Shown here one piece after another: positions 1 to 13,096 of a stretch of 64,000 nt of DNA. Source of the DNA: Kalmusia sp. IMI 367209. Taxonomy: Eukaryota; Ascomycota; Dothideomycetes; Pleosporales; Didymosphaeriaceae. The stretch covers positions 3,782,001-3,846,000 of the forward strand of contig JAPEUQ010000001.1 in the NCBI GenBank assembly GCA_027946365.1, read 5' to 3'. The notes under the pieces are model-generated. The model was not told the origin of the DNA, made no database searches, and saw nothing but the letters and a program-made list of their open reading frames with translations. Position 1 is the first letter of the stretch. Each line of letters starts with the position of its first letter. Both the position numbers and the translations under genes were made by a program.

Positions 1-393
1 TTGAGAACAGCAAAGCGTATGCTTCGAATATCGAGGGCTAAATATGTTAAGATTCACATCAAGAAGCACTAGTAGTTCTAAAGGGGCGTATCGCCACATT
101 TTGGATCGCCTTATAAACAGGCTGTTCCATGCAGCCTGACACTAGTCATGGGGACTATACTATATACCCGCAAAAGGCTTGTCCACCGGACCAGGAAACC
201 GGTGCGGACACTGCCAGCTCGAAAACTGGTTAGACAATTGTAAAAGCGTACCTATGTTGCAAGGAACACGCAAGATACCTCGGGAGAGAAGTTTCGTTTA
301 GTTCGTACCAATATATGAAGGGGGTCGTCGATCTCGACTTTAAATCCTCAGGCTCCTGAGCTCCATCGCTCGTCATTGCAACCGATCATCAAT
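1..393. other. upstream region of first esterase gene
   Basis: I see no coding sequence here. It holds the 5' flank of the carboxylesterase that starts at 394. The in-frame TTG at 376 is not a plausible start because an ATG follows at 394 and directly opens a signal peptide. Confidence 0.5.
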
Positions 394-2228
394 ATGCTGT
401 CCACTTCAGCGTTGGCCTTTGGCGTTCTGGTTGGCGTCGCAGCTGCGGCACCCTTTGCTTCCTTGGATAGTCATGCTCCATCGGCATCTGCGCCCAAAGC
501 CGAACTGAAAAATGGAACCTACGTTGGTGTGCATTCGACGCAGTACAACCAAGACTATTTCTTAGGAATACCGTATGCGCAACCTCCTGTCGGTAGCCTC
601 CGATTCAGGAACCCCGTGAACTTGAATGAGAGCTGGGCCCAAGACAGACAAGCAACACAATATTCTAAAGAGGTATGTTTCAGCAGCTTTCGGGAACCTC
701 TTTATACTGATAAAGGCCTCTAGTGTTACGGGTATGGCTCTGATCAGTGGAACTACGAGGTTGGAGAAGACTGTCTATATCTCAACGTGATTCGACCTGC
801 TGGATACCAGAACCAGACTCTACCTGTTGCATTTTGGATCCATGGTGGGGGCTTTTTCCAAGGCGGAGGCGTCGATCAACGGTACAACTTGTCCTACATG
901 GTTCAGAACTCAGTTGATATCGGGAAACCAATCATTGCCGTAAGCATCAACTATCGATTGAGTGCCTGGGGTTTCTTGAGCGGCAGCCAAGAGGTTGCAG
1001 AGAGTGGCGAGATGAACTTTGGCATAAGGGACCAGCGTTTGGCACTGCAGTGGGTACAGGAGAACATTGAGGCATTTGGAGGTAGGTCCCGGGACTGTTA
1101 GAGTCAATTTATAGTGGAAAAAGCTAACAATGTTTTGCAGGCGATTGCGAAAAAGTTACCATCTTCGGTGAGAGCGCCGGAGCCGCATCTGTCGGTATTC
1201 ACCTGATTGCTTATGGCGGCCGCGATGATGGACTGTTCCGTGGTGCCGTGATGCAGAGTGGTAATCCGATCTTCTACGGGCAACTCAAAGATCCGCTTGG
1301 TAACGCCGCAATGTACAATGAGCTCCTCGATAGAACGAGCTGCAGCAATGCGTCGAGCCCACTTGGGTGCCTCCGTGATTTGCCGGCAGAGAAACTCAAT
1401 ACTGCTATTAACTCTACGAGCGCAACGCTCAATACCACGCTGGCACGGTTTTCGCCTTTCAAGGATGGCGACATCATAGCCGACTATGGCTCTAAGCAAC
1501 TCGCAGAAGGCCGGTTCGTCCATGTACCAATCATCGACGGTGCAAACTCGGACGAAGGGTCTGCTTTCAGTCCCCAGGGCATCAACACCACCGAAGACTT
1601 CTACACGGCCGTAGTCAATGGGAGCTATCCGGTGCCAGCTGACTTCGGCAAGAAAGTATTGGAAGTATATCCGGACGATCTATCGGTCAATGTTATTGAG
1701 AACCTGGGAGACACCCGTCCAGGACCGCCTTATGGAACGCAGTTCCGCCGTTCTGCGTCTTATTTTGGAGACGCAGTCTTCATTGCCAATCGGAGGAAAA
1801 CGTGCGAAACATGGGCTGCTGCTGGCCTCTCGGCATATTGCTATCGCTTCAATGCGATACCAGCGGGCCTCCCACCCCAGATCGGCGTCACGCATTTCCA
1901 GGAAGTTGCATTCGTCTTTCTCAATCGCGAGGGCACTGGTTACTTCCCTGCTGCCACGCCGCCTTTTGAGGGTAAAGGCCAGAATTATATCGACCTAGCC
2001 AAATTAATGGACAGTAGTTGGATCAGCTTCTTCCATGACCTCGATCCCAACTCGTGGAAGGAGTCGGCAGCTTGGAGCGGTGAAGAGGAGGACTGGCCAG
2101 TGTATGATGTGGACAACCCGCTGGATTTTGTGTTCGATGCAAATGTGACGAGCCATGCGGAGGCGGACACATATCGCAAAGAGGGAATGGAGCTCATCAA
2201 CGCTCACAATGATCTGTACCGCCGTTAA
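394..2228 (+). CDS. secreted type-B carboxylesterase/lipase
   Basis: Three exons (introns 673-723 and 1082-1140, both GT-AG) give 574 residues, the usual size of the family. The first ~20 residues are a hydrophobic signal peptide, so the product is probably secreted. Visible family marks: EDCLYLNV near residue 110, the oxyanion-hole HGGG at 133-136, and the nucleophile elbow GESAG with Ser224, whose first Gly codon is split by intron 2. The acid is probably the Glu in NSDEG and the base the His in GVTHFQE. The family hydrolyses esters or acylglycerols; the substrate cannot be read from sequence. ATG 394 is chosen because it opens the signal peptide. The nearest downstream gene is an unrelated SET protein. 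A second member of the family lies at 44497-46299 on the other strand. Confidence 0.93.
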
Positions 2229-2556
2229 TGTGGTGGTGGTGGTTGTGAGTGACGTGTAGTTTCCAAACTAGGAGACGTTTGCTCCTTCCCTACACTGTCC
2301 TACGGATTGTCTCGGCACTTACCTCACAAATAATAAATCAAAGGTTTTCGCATGCAGTCTCTTTTACTTTGCAGTTGCTCTCGCAAATGAGTTATCTGAT
2401 CACTTGACACCGTGCAATCCTGGGGGCTTATATACTCCTCCTCGTTGGTCGCTACCACTATCTAGCAAAGTTCTCGTGACCCTTTTTCTCCGTCTGTCCA
2501 CGTTCAACTACACCTCTGAACACTTATCAGGGCTGAAGAACGATATAATAAGGGAC
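2229..2556. other. intergenic, esterase to SET gene
   Basis: Contains the 3' flank of the esterase and the promoter of the SET gene. No gene is seen. Confidence 0.5.
2429..2434 (+). promoter_or_regulatory. TATA-like element of SET gene
   Basis: TATATA lies about 120 bases upstream of the ATG at 2557. The position suits a fungal core promoter, but no transcription start can be seen. Confidence 0.3.
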
Positions 2557-3864
2557 ATGGAGCCCTTGAAGACTAGACCGGCCAACGCACTCTCTATCGT
2601 CCTATCCAGGCCTCGAGAAGAGACCGCAATGCAGCCCAAAGCTTCAGGTAAGTATGACAACCATCGTGTTGCAAAAGAACGCTGCTGCTGCTTGAAGTAC
2701 ACCCAAATATCGGATTGTTTTACAGGTGCTCCGAACCGAGCTAACTCTGTTTTCGAAGAGAATGAGTATTACGAGATCCGACCCATTCCCGGAAAAGGAT
2801 ATGGCTGCTTCGCCCTCAAGGACCTCAAGCGAGGCACGCGCATCCTCAGCGACTCACCTCTCCTCTTCGTACCTGTTGGGAATTATCTGAAAGCCGACAT
2901 CGAGGAGCTGTATAACAAGCTTTCGGAAGAGGAGAAGAAGATCTACTTCACTCTAGCTTCTAATCATGGGCAGAATCCAAGGAACTGGCCCAGCAAAATC
3001 CACCCGTCAGTAGTAAGTGGTGAAAAATCCACATGTATCTGAATACCACTGAAGAAGGTTGCTCACACATCCATCAACCATTACAGGAAGGCCGTGAGCT
3101 GGTACGAATCCGAGAGCAGCACGCCGCCCGGATCGCCAAAGAGCCCTCCGTGATCAGTATTTTCCAGACCAATGCCATGGAGTTGGGCAAAGGTGCGGCC
3201 ATCTTCCCCAACGCAGCGCGCTTCAATCACTGCTGCAACCCGAACGCGAACTTTACATGGAACGAGAAGATCCAGCGGGAGACCGTACATATCATCCACG
3301 ACGTGCTCAAAGGCGACCAGATCACGTTCTCGTACTGCGACATGACACACGAGAAGACCCTTCGAGCCTGGGAGCTGAAGCACTACGGTTTCGACTGCGA
3401 CTGTGCAGCATGCAATGGCGACGAGAACGACCCGGATAGCTTTGCGCGTAAGAGCGCTGAGCGCAGGTATCGTATCGCGGAGCTGGATCGTGAGACTTGC
3501 ATAATGCGAGGTCGGAACTTGGAACAAGGCGTGAGGAATCCGGATTTCGTGCAACGTCTGCTGGATCTAGCGGTGCTTCACATGGAGATAGGCGACTACT
3601 CCACGAGGCTTGCGAACATGTGGGTACAATTGTGTTGTACTTTGGATATGGCTTACGAATTGTAGATACGTTGATCTGGCGCTGGCCTGTGAGTTGGCCA
3701 ACGATTTCAAGCATGGTCAGGAGATGGCAGCCAATGCGCTGCGCATCAAGCGCGACTGTGAGGGCGTCGACTCTCCGGAATACGAGAGGTACAAATCCGT
3801 CCTGAAGCGGCTGCATCGCAGCTACAAGGCACAGAGCGCAAAAAGTTCCTCTGGAGGATGTTAG
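2557..3864 (+). CDS. SET-domain protein (SMYD-like, no MYND finger)
   Basis: Four exons; introns 2648-2725, 3013-3086 and 3620-3665; 369 residues. The first intron is a multiple of three without a stop, so retention would leave the frame open. SET signatures in order: GKGYGCFALKDL with the early LLF strand, then NHCCNPNANFTW (the usual NH-S-C-x-PN with Cys for Ser), DQITFSYCD, and a post-SET cysteine cluster FDCDCAACNGD. Such proteins bind S-adenosylmethionine and methylate lysines on histones or other proteins; the substrate is unknown. The C-terminal helical part (ACELANDFKHG) resembles the TPR-like tail of SMYD/SET5 proteins. The start is either ATG 2557 or the in-frame ATG 2629; I use the first. 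Confidence 0.88.
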
Positions 3865-4667
3865 AATACTTGGACATGCTAGCCCTCAAAGACGCCGCGG
3901 GAGAGGGCATTGTCAGGTAGGCATTGGCGTGCGGAATGAGGTTCGCATCGATTGGGACTTGGAGGTGTCTTCTGAAAATACGGTGGCTACTTGAAAGGAC
4001 GCCGTATGGTGGCTAGCATGGTGGCTAGTATGAAAGCATGTAGCAGAAATTACAATTCTCCATCACGAACCGACATTGGCACAACACTAGGCCCAAACCA
4101 GGCGAAGCCATCGGAAACCTCCTGTTCCGGGTTGAGACACAGCTGAAGCATGCGACCATCACGCGGCCGTGGCCCAACGCCCGCAACAGTCCCCTCGTCG
4201 TCAGAAGCCGGGCGCCTCGCAACAAGGACACTTTGTCGAAACAAGCATATGTGAAGGTGCCCACGAGGGCGAAGTTTGCTGCTGGCCAATCAAGCGCGTG
4301 CAGCGTCAGGAACAAGCGACAGGGCGGCGAGCCACTGACGTAGACGGAGGTCCCTGCGTGAAGGACAGCTTGAAACTTGTCGCGCGCGTCGGCTTTTTAT
4401 ATCGTCTAGGCTGATCAGACCGCGCTCATCCACGTCTATCCACGAAAATCTGCTTGATTACACTTTAGAAGGTTCATACGTACACATCTGACCTGTCGCT
4501 TGTTTGCTACACCGCGTACCCTTAGAATCAGAGGCCGATTGCTGCGCCCCACTCGCCTGTCACCTTCCGGAACTGGGCAACAAGCTGAAGGACGACAGAG
4601 TGAGAAAACACACGGAGAGATAGATTCTCTCTCCTCTTTTCCCCTCCAAATTCAAACACAATCAACC
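3865..4667. other. intergenic
   Basis: No gene is supported. A 12-base unit (ATGGTGGCTAGC/T) is tandemly doubled at 4006-4029, with a partial relative near 3981. The rest is the promoter and 5' leader of the gene at 4668. Confidence 0.45.
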
Positions 4668-5873
4668 ATGGAGTCGATAGCTACCATGACGGATATCTCA
4701 GCGGCGACAGCAGCACCCGCAATTGCCTCGCTAGAAACCGACCCCGAGGAGACAAGAGCAACCGATGTAATTGCCTCCTCTGCGAAGCCTCCTACACCGC
4801 CTTCCTCACAGTCAGGACTGTCGCTCGACCCGAAGCTCGCGCCAGCCGCCAACAAGACTAGCACCCACAAGCGGCAGACCTCGTTATCCCTCGATCCAAA
4901 GCTCTCTCCCACCACCGATGTAAAACCGCGCGCTTCCATCGACAAGCCTCTGAGCCTGGGCGCGACCACCGCAACTGCCGCACCTGCCTCCACGACCAAC
5001 GATGCCCCCGCGACCCCGCCCTTCTCACCCTCCAGTGTCACGCCTGTTCTGGAGAACCCCGAGCTCGACTTCGAAGGCAGCGTCGAGGTGAACAATGACA
5101 TCCCTTCGGATAAAGACCTGAAGCGCGTCGATGACTTGCTCGTGCTCGATACTAGCGGCGAGAGTCGCCCCTTCAAGGATCTGTACAAGGGCGAGGGCGT
5201 GGCGCCACGCCAGCTGATCATCTTCATCCGGCATTTCTTCTGCGGTAACTGCCAGGAATACCTGCGTGAGCTGTCGGCGTCGATATCGCCCGAGGCGTTG
5301 CTAGCGTTGGAGCAGCCAACATTCATCACGGTCGTTGGATGCGGGAGACCCGAGTTGATCGATATGTATGCGAAGACGACGGGGTGTCCCTTCCCCATCT
5401 ACGCGGATCCGACGCGCAAACTATATGATCTCCTCCACATGACGCGCACGCTGGAAATGGGCAAGAAGCCGGAGTACATCCAATCCAACATCCTCTTCAC
5501 CTCAGTGCAGTCCATCGTCCAGTCCCTGAAGACTGGCAGCAACGCGCTCAAGGGTGGAGACTTCAAACAAGTTGGCGGCGAGTTCTTGTTCGAGGATGGC
5601 AAGTGCGTCTGGGCGCATCGCATGCGACATACGCGTGATCATGCCGAGGTCGCTCAGGTAAGGGAACTACTAGGGCTGGAGACAAAGAGAAGTCCGTTGC
5701 GGAAGAGGTGGAGCCATGGGATCAAGATGCTAAAGGAGCAGGAGGGAAGAAAGAGAAGCGCAAGTTGGGGACGAGGGCAGAGCAAGAGCAAGGGTGCGAA
5801 AGATAAGGAGGAAAGCAAGACGCCAGAGATGGTGGAAGAGAACGGGAAGGGTGGCAAAGAAGCGGCGGCTTAG
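4668..5873 (+). CDS. thioredoxin-fold AhpC/TSA-like protein
   Basis: Single exon, 401 residues; the ATG sits in a good context (atcaaccATGg). Residues 1-150 are low-complexity, rich in Ser, Pro, Thr and Ala, and contain the motif LSLDPKL twice, near residues 50 and 73. Residues ~150-335 form a thioredoxin-like domain of the AhpC/TSA type (PRXL2/AAED1-like) with the redox-type motif FFCGNCQEYLREL (Cys192 and Cys195). The tail after ~345 is lysine-rich and charged. Family knowledge suggests a peroxiredoxin-like antioxidant role, but fungal members of this branch are poorly characterised and enzyme activity is inference. The neighbouring formaldehyde dehydrogenase uses glutathione; a functional link is only suggestive. 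Confidence 0.85.
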   Translation: MESIATMTDISAATAAPAIASLETDPEETRATDVIASSAKPPTPPSSQSGLSLDPKLAPAANKTSTHKRQTSLSLDPKLSPTTDVKPRASIDKPLSLGATTATAAPASTTNDAPATPPFSPSSVTPVLENPELDFEGSVEVNNDIPSDKDLKRVDDLLVLDTSGESRPFKDLYKGEGVAPRQLIIFIRHFFCGNCQEYLRELSASISPEALLALEQPTFITVVGCGRPELIDMYAKTTGCPFPIYADPTRKLYDLLHMTRTLEMGKKPEYIQSNILFTSVQSIVQSLKTGSNALKGGDFKQVGGEFLFEDGKCVWAHRMRHTRDHAEVAQVRELLGLETKRSPLRKRWSHGIKMLKEQEGRKRSASWGRGQSKSKGAKDKEESKTPEMVEENGKGGKEAAA

Positions 5874-6605
5874 GTGAGCGGTTGACTCCTAAGGATTCTA
5901 GGTAGTGAACCATGAACCATGGAAGAGGAGATGAAGATAGCATGACAAGCATCCAGCATTCCGGCGGAAAGGTGACGGACCATGTAGCGTGGCATTCCAG
6001 GCGTTCTTTCGGGTTCTTCCATACTATACCATCAGGGTGCTCTTTTCTTAATCTAGTTTACAAAATCCCTACGGCTCCTTATCATCACCTTCTTGACAGC
6101 ATTCATTCTCGTGTGAAATCCTGCCCATTTCTCAGCACAAAAGCAACTTGGAAATGCGCTACGGTTGCGGTTCCGTTCTGCCCCTCCACATCTGGAAATG
6201 CCTTCCGCAGCGGCTCCCGTCGCCTCTACCAGCCCACATCGGGACAAGATGCCCCGCGCAGACGACACACAGCACCCAATCGCGCGTCTCGGCTGGCCTC
6301 GCACTGCAGAGCGAGGCTCTTCCGAGCCTCATGCGATTTTTGGCCTGGTAACGCGAGCGTTGCGCGAAGTTATCGTGGGCTGGGCTCGCTCTGGTCCGAC
6401 CGTTCGCCGGAGGTGAGGGGTAGCAGCGCGCGCGAGCGTCATATCGCTCAGATACTACCCCACATGGGTGAATAAAAGACCAGGACGAGACGCGCCCAAC
6501 CTTTTTGCTTCCCTTTATAACTTCAACCCGCCCTTCTCCTCTCCGCGCCCGACTTCACCTTTTCACCTTCTTATACCCGTTCAGCTGCTCATACAGTTCG
6601 ACACA
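5874..6605. other. intergenic, promoter of formaldehyde dehydrogenase
   Basis: No gene is supported; open frames here lack family resemblance. The last ~140 bases are pyrimidine-rich with a TATA-like site at 6516. Confidence 0.5.
6516..6520 (+). promoter_or_regulatory. TATA-like element of formaldehyde dehydrogenase gene
   Basis: TATAA 86 bases upstream of ATG 6606, followed by a C/T-rich leader as in strong fungal promoters. Confidence 0.35.
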
Positions 6606-8346
<1,741 letters not shown>

Positions 8347-8945
8347 CTCGCAGGGGAAAGAGCAAGGCTCTAAGGGAGCATGAGGGGAGGAATGTGTAGT
8401 CATTCATGATTCAGCTTAGGGGGCGACGGCGTTTGAGTTAGGGTTAGGCAGAGCGATCTGAGGCGATCCAATATGTATAGTTAGTATAAGACAGATCGGA
8501 TTATGAGGTCATGAGACGAAATGGAAAAGTTTCCACGGCACTTCTGAGATGGTTCACCATGGTCATCATCACTACTTTGCGACGCTAGCAATCACTCAAC
8601 AGACTCCTCAAGACCCAATCGCACAAGGTGGGGCGAATGAACATGTCATCCAACTCACCCATAATATTTTTCTACTCCTGGGCGACCATTCTGCTAAATC
8701 ATCTTACCTTCTAGACTTGACCATCTTCTGAGATAGATTCAATTCACCCTATGTATGCATCACTTATCTTTATACCTACTTATGAATGACTACCAAATGA
8801 AACAGTAACGACTTAAAATCAAGCTCGAAAAACGAAGCCTAGTTGACTTAAGAGCTCTGTTCATCCCAACTATGTTCTTAACTGCCAGTGAACTTGAGGT
8901 CTGTCCTCCTACGAGGGTATCCTCTCTATGATACAATACCTCTTG

Positions 8946-9019
8946 GTTTATCTTTTAGTTTATCTCTCAGTGTATCTCTCAGTGTAATTTTCTTAGTCTG
9001 TCTCCCAGTATGTCTCTTA
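8946..9019 (+). repeat. degenerate 12-bp minisatellite, copy A
   Basis: Six consecutive units, five of 12 bases and one of 14, close to GTNTATCTCTCA: 8946-8957, 8958-8969, 8970-8981, 8982-8995, 8996-9007 and 9008-9019. The same unit recurs in the opposite orientation at 43813-43860. The open frame across it (Leu/Ser/Val repeats) is a by-product. Confidence 0.75.
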
Positions 9020-9496
9020 TATCTAGGGGCTTCGGTGCCATCCTGCTCTATGATTGAAGCGTCTGGAGAGCAATGTCATAGCCTTACCCATCTGAGACCA
9101 ATCATCTATCCAAATCCAGCTGATTGACCTGCTGTTCGTTTTGTAGAATTCAAAAATGTTCTCTTAGTTCAAAATCTAGCAGTGCTCTCATCTGTCTTCA
9201 ACAAAATTTCCGCGATTCAATCACGTACTCACTCTTAGCACGTCTGTTACCCTATCTCTCTCATGCCTCACAAGATGATTTTATAATACTGCTCTCTAGA
9301 AACCTCAATCATAGAGCAGGATCACACCGAAGCTCCTGAATACGGGAGTATATCAGAAAAGGGGTCATTTGGACTGAGATCACGCTACCAGAGGCGTTAA
9401 ATGACTAATAAAGCCCTAAGCCGCACTGATTCCCTTTGAACAGTATTAATCACCTTTCTTAAAATCTTTTAAAACATATTCACATCTAAATTCGGC

Positions 9497-9544
9497 GTAG
9501 ACTTTGTTGATAGTCGCTCTGACGAGCGACTAAATCTAGTCTAC
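9497..9544. repeat. extended inverted repeat / hairpin
   Basis: Core arms TAGTCGCTC (9511-9519) and GAGCGACTA (9524-9532) are perfect with a 4-base loop. Outer arms GTAGACT (9497-9503) and AGTCTAC (9538-9544) are also complementary, giving a cruciform-capable element of about 48 bases in non-coding DNA. Confidence 0.7.
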
Positions 9545-10159
9545 ATAGCTGCCTGACTACGCTTAAGCTTCTCTTGCTCATACACCGCACAACAAACATA
9601 ATTCTATAAGCTCTATACCTGAAAAAAGTTCACTCATTCCGCGTATTAAGATCCACCCTGAGGCATGTACCGCCACCCTAATACCTAATACTTAGGCATA
9701 GTACTTTCCGCTCCAGGACGGCCTGCCAGGAGTCATATCTTCTGCTCCAAGGCCCTTGCAGCAACGCCATAGGTAAATAGCACATGAAGAATGTCATCGC
9801 TGGCTAGTGGCTCTGACTAAAAGACATGACCGTTGCATTCTCGAAGTTAGACAGCCATTACGTGTCAAAATATCCTTGTCTCCATGTGTTCCCGTACAGC
9901 CACCCAATGCTCCCATCCTTCAAGGTGCATGCGTTGAAGGTACCCCGTGTCATCTATTTTGCGGCAAACAGCCGAATGATGAACTACAGGAGTGGCCAAC
10001 CATGTCCAAACATTCGAATCGCGTCATTGTGTATCTTGAATCAGGGGTTGTTCAATCAAAGATAACCTGCCTTGCTGGCCGAATTCCCCGAATGATTAAA
10101 AATACCGCCAGATGATTTGCCCACCAGACGAATTTGTACTCGTTTGATTATTGCACACT

Positions 10160-10939
10160 CTACAGCTTTGCCTTTCCCTCCCTCCCCAGATACCCATCAA
10201 CAGCCACGACCCTCACTGCTCCCTGTCCGACTCTATCCTTGCCATTGTGCTCCCGGTTCTTTGCAATCGCCTCGCTCTTCATATGCACTTTCTCCAAGAA
10301 GTCCCAACTCTCGTACGTCTCCACCGTCCTCACGCTATTCGTCTCCTTCTCCTCGCCCACGGTGTATCCCCTCGTCCAGTACTCGTTCTTCGAAACGTAG
10401 TCGACCACGTCCGTCCAGCCTTGTAGCGCATGCGCCACTGTCTTGGGCTTGTAGTCAAAATGCGCGAGGACGATGGCGGGCGAGGTCGAGATGGAAGGTG
10501 GTGGAGAGCAGGGCTTGCTCGCGGCGACGGTGCTGGTGTGGACTTCCGGGGGCTGCGCGAGCACAGAGGTGGTTGTGAAGAGCTTGATGAGGTCTTGGAC
10601 GGGTTGGGTTGCGAGGTGGGCGTCGCTTGCAGCTTGGGAGGCGTATCTGGAAGTGCATGGGTGAGTGAGCGTGGGGAGTAAATCGTCATTTGTCGGTTTG
10701 GTATGCGTACTCTTCGATCATGTACAGGACTGTGCCGGTCGTATCTTCAGCAGGTAGCGTCACGACGTATCGTAGGACATCGGGCTCATGAGGTTTTGTG
10801 AACTCGATGATCTTGTGGAACGCATCGAGTACCTGCACAATTAGCAATTGGTGATGGAAGCAGGTAGGATGGCGTATACCGTGGCTCTTGATTCTTTACT
10901 CGAGCAGACGATTCTCGCGGTGACAAGAATAGGTGCCAT
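10160..10939 (-). CDS. two-domain ABM-like (dimeric alpha/beta barrel) protein
   Basis: Three exons read leftwards from ATG 10937-10939 (introns 10833-10879 and 10647-10710), 222 residues. Two similar halves: residues ~5-95 (ILVTARIVCSSKESRATVLD ... RYVVTLP ... MIEEYASQAASDAHL) and ~115-195 (AIVLAHFDYKPKT ... TRGYTVGEEKE ... ETYESWDFLEKVHMKSEAI). Both look like the antibiotic-biosynthesis-monooxygenase (ABM) ferredoxin-like barrel. Such proteins include cofactor-free quinol oxidases and small stress proteins; the real substrate is not evident. No signal peptide is present, so a cytosolic location is likely. The fused tandem arrangement would give an intramolecular pseudo-dimer. Confidence 0.8.
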
Positions 10940-11755
10940 CTCTACACTTTTTCTCATTTAACTACGAGATGTTAAGAAGTACAAAGTACAAGCTCAATTA
11001 GAATTGTTTACGTTCGTTTTCCCCGCATGCTGCGTGTTCCGAGCTTCGGAATACGACTTCCGACAAGCGCCGGCTTGTTCGGAGATAGTAACAAGCTGTA
11101 GATGTCAACACTACCATCACTTCTACTTCCTGATCACCAGTATGCTTCGCCATCTTAAAATGTGTCTTTCCATACAATTATTGAAAGGTCCTGTTGGAAA
11201 TAGCGTCCGCTTATTTCCCATTGTAGGTTTGAAGTCACAATGACTTGTAATCCCGAGTTGCCACAATCCCTAGGGTATCCATCCCGGCATGCAACGTTGC
11301 CAATTACCCTTCACCTCCACGCCTGAGGCAGTGAAAGGAGCAGTTCGTCTAACGCGTATGTCTTGTTTTAGGACAATCGCTACCCAAAAAATTCCAAGTG
11401 TGAAGATCGAAGAAGCGAAGCATGAATATTGGTCTAGGCTGAACACTGAAAAAGGTGTATCATGCAAAACGCCGTTGTGCCCCAGCCCGAACCAGTCCCA
11501 CAAAGGCCACGCCGGGCATTCAGAGCCTAGCATATCCTATCATCCCATCATTACCCTAGCCACGCATTGTTGAAACATAAGAAAAAGTCTAGTTTGAATG
11601 CATGCATGCAAATGCCGACGTAAAGGCAGGAAAGCACCGTTTATCCCCGCAAGCTATGCAGTGTTTGTCGCGATCGAATGCTTGAACCGGTCCGCTCAGA
11701 AAGAAGAAGTCGCCAGTATCGAACCGGATCTAGTAGAACGCCGTCGCGAAAATGT
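10940..11755. other. intergenic
   Basis: No gene is supported. Contains a small inverted repeat TTCCGA-GCT-TCGGAA at 11037-11051, about 100 bases upstream of the ABM gene, and an ATGCATGCATGCA run near 11600. Confidence 0.45.
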
Positions 11756-12082
11756 TTAAACGATCAAAAGCTGCTTCACAGTTAGCAATGCAATTCGCGA
11801 CTGTTCACGCGAAAAACGCGTGGAACATTGGAAACGTACCTTCTCAACGTTCTCGCTCCCGTCCCTCTCTCCAATCCTCCCCCAAGCCGTGAAGATCAAA
11901 CCCCCGCACACAGCCCACATGACGGGCACGCCGGCCTCGAGTGCACTTGGCTTCTCGGCCTGAGCAGCCATTTCGATGACGCGCGCAGCGCGGCTGGAGG
12001 ATGTGTTTGAGTTGAAGCGCGCGGGGGCGCGGAAGGTGCGGGTTATGGGGAGGCGCACAGGAAGAGCGAAGCGTGGTGCCAT
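11756..12082 (-). CDS. small predicted mitochondrial membrane protein
   Basis: Exon 1 is 11840-12082 (81 codons) and exon 2 is 11756-11770 (LLIV and stop), giving 85 residues. The 69-base intron (11771-11839, GTACGT...CAG) is a multiple of three with no stop, so an unspliced message would encode 108 residues. The N terminus is rich in Arg, Ala, Pro and Ser without acids for ~35 residues, as in a mitochondrial presequence. One membrane segment follows, VPVMWAVCGGLIFTAW (about 52-67), then an acidic tail. It may be a small respiratory-complex subunit or assembly factor; I do not recognise the family. Confidence 0.6.
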   Translation of the reverse strand: MAPRFALPVRLPITRTFRAPARFNSNTSSSRAARVIEMAAQAEKPSALEAGVPVMWAVCGGLIFTAWGRIGERDGSENVEKVRFQCSTRFSREQSRIALLTVKQLLIV

Positions 12083-13096
12083 TTTGGATAGTTTGAATGT
12101 GATGGTTTTGGAGCAGGCAGTTGGAGTGCGGTGGGGAGCGAGGGTGGTGTGTTTGTTTGACGGTGCGAGTGGCGAGTAGTGTGTGGTGGTGTGATGAAGA
12201 CACGTATTCGTGTGCACGTTTGGAATTCAAAATCCTCGCTTCTTGACTTTTTCTTCAATGATTCAGCGCCGTCCTCACAAATGTTGGAAGAGAAGTTCAG
12301 TGAATGTAACAGTGAGTAGAGTCAACGTCTCTCGAAATGAATGCGGGGGAGACGCTTTATGAACAAGTGGGCCGGCGGGTCCAAGTCTGAAAGGAGAAAA
12401 GGAGGCGAAGCATAAGGGTGCACAATTTTCGCGCAGACCCTGTCTCGAGGCGAGGCGGTGAAAGTCCCTGTTCGCTTGGCGGTCTGTGCGAGGCAGGGGC
12501 TGTGATGCGAACAATGTCCGGACGGCGCCGAAGATTTGCCCCGGATCTTCGAGGGCGGGGAGGAAGTGGAGTCGGGAGCGGGTAGATAAGAGCGCGATCG
12601 CGGCGCATTCGCTCTGCGGACAGAGCCTCTTGAGAAACATGTCGACGTTTGGTCGCAAGGGAACAAACACACTTTTTTTTTTTCAGCCTCACTGCAGGCA
12701 CATTCGGCAAGTGCGACCCTGACATGAGATCGGCAAGCGGCAATAAATGAAGAGCCGCCTTCTCGACCCCCTCTCGCCTTTCCAGACCCGCCGATCCGAC
12801 ATGGAGATCCTCCTCAACACCATCCTCCTCAACAACGAAACGGACGCGATACGTTGCACACGGCACAGCGGTGACTCGGCGTTTGAACATTGCGATGATT
12901 ACTATATGCGTTTTCTGCTGCATGTAACACGTCACACCACCGCCCAACATGCACCACGTGGTTTTACACCCATTCCCGTAGTCCGTAGTGCAAGCCCAAA
13001 CATTACGCTGACTTCCCTCCCAGGCCGTTACAAAGCTATCATACAAGACCATATTTACAATGCCGTAGGTATTAGAGATGATATTAGAAAATAATT
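12083..13096. other. intergenic
   Basis: About 1 kb between two leftward genes. Long overlapping open frames exist on both strands (e.g. 12357-13100) but none resembles a protein family. An 11-base T run lies near 12671. Confidence 0.45.

Larger units (their letters stand above)
8347..10159. other. long gene-free, repeat-bearing intergenic region
   Basis: About 1.8 kb without a supportable gene. Composition and codon texture differ from the flanking genes. It holds a degenerate 12-base minisatellite (8946-9019) and a near-perfect inverted repeat (9497-9544). It could be the decayed remains of a transposon, but no transposase or reverse-transcriptase motif is visible. Confidence 0.5.

Noticed and set aside
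4652..5398. 248-codon antisense frame in the AhpC-like gene
   Set aside because: Mirror of a low-complexity Ser/Pro/Ala region on the true coding strand.
8888..9127. Leu/Ser/Val-rich frame that looks like a membrane peptide
   Set aside because: It is the translation of the 12-base minisatellite and has no proper start context or conserved features.
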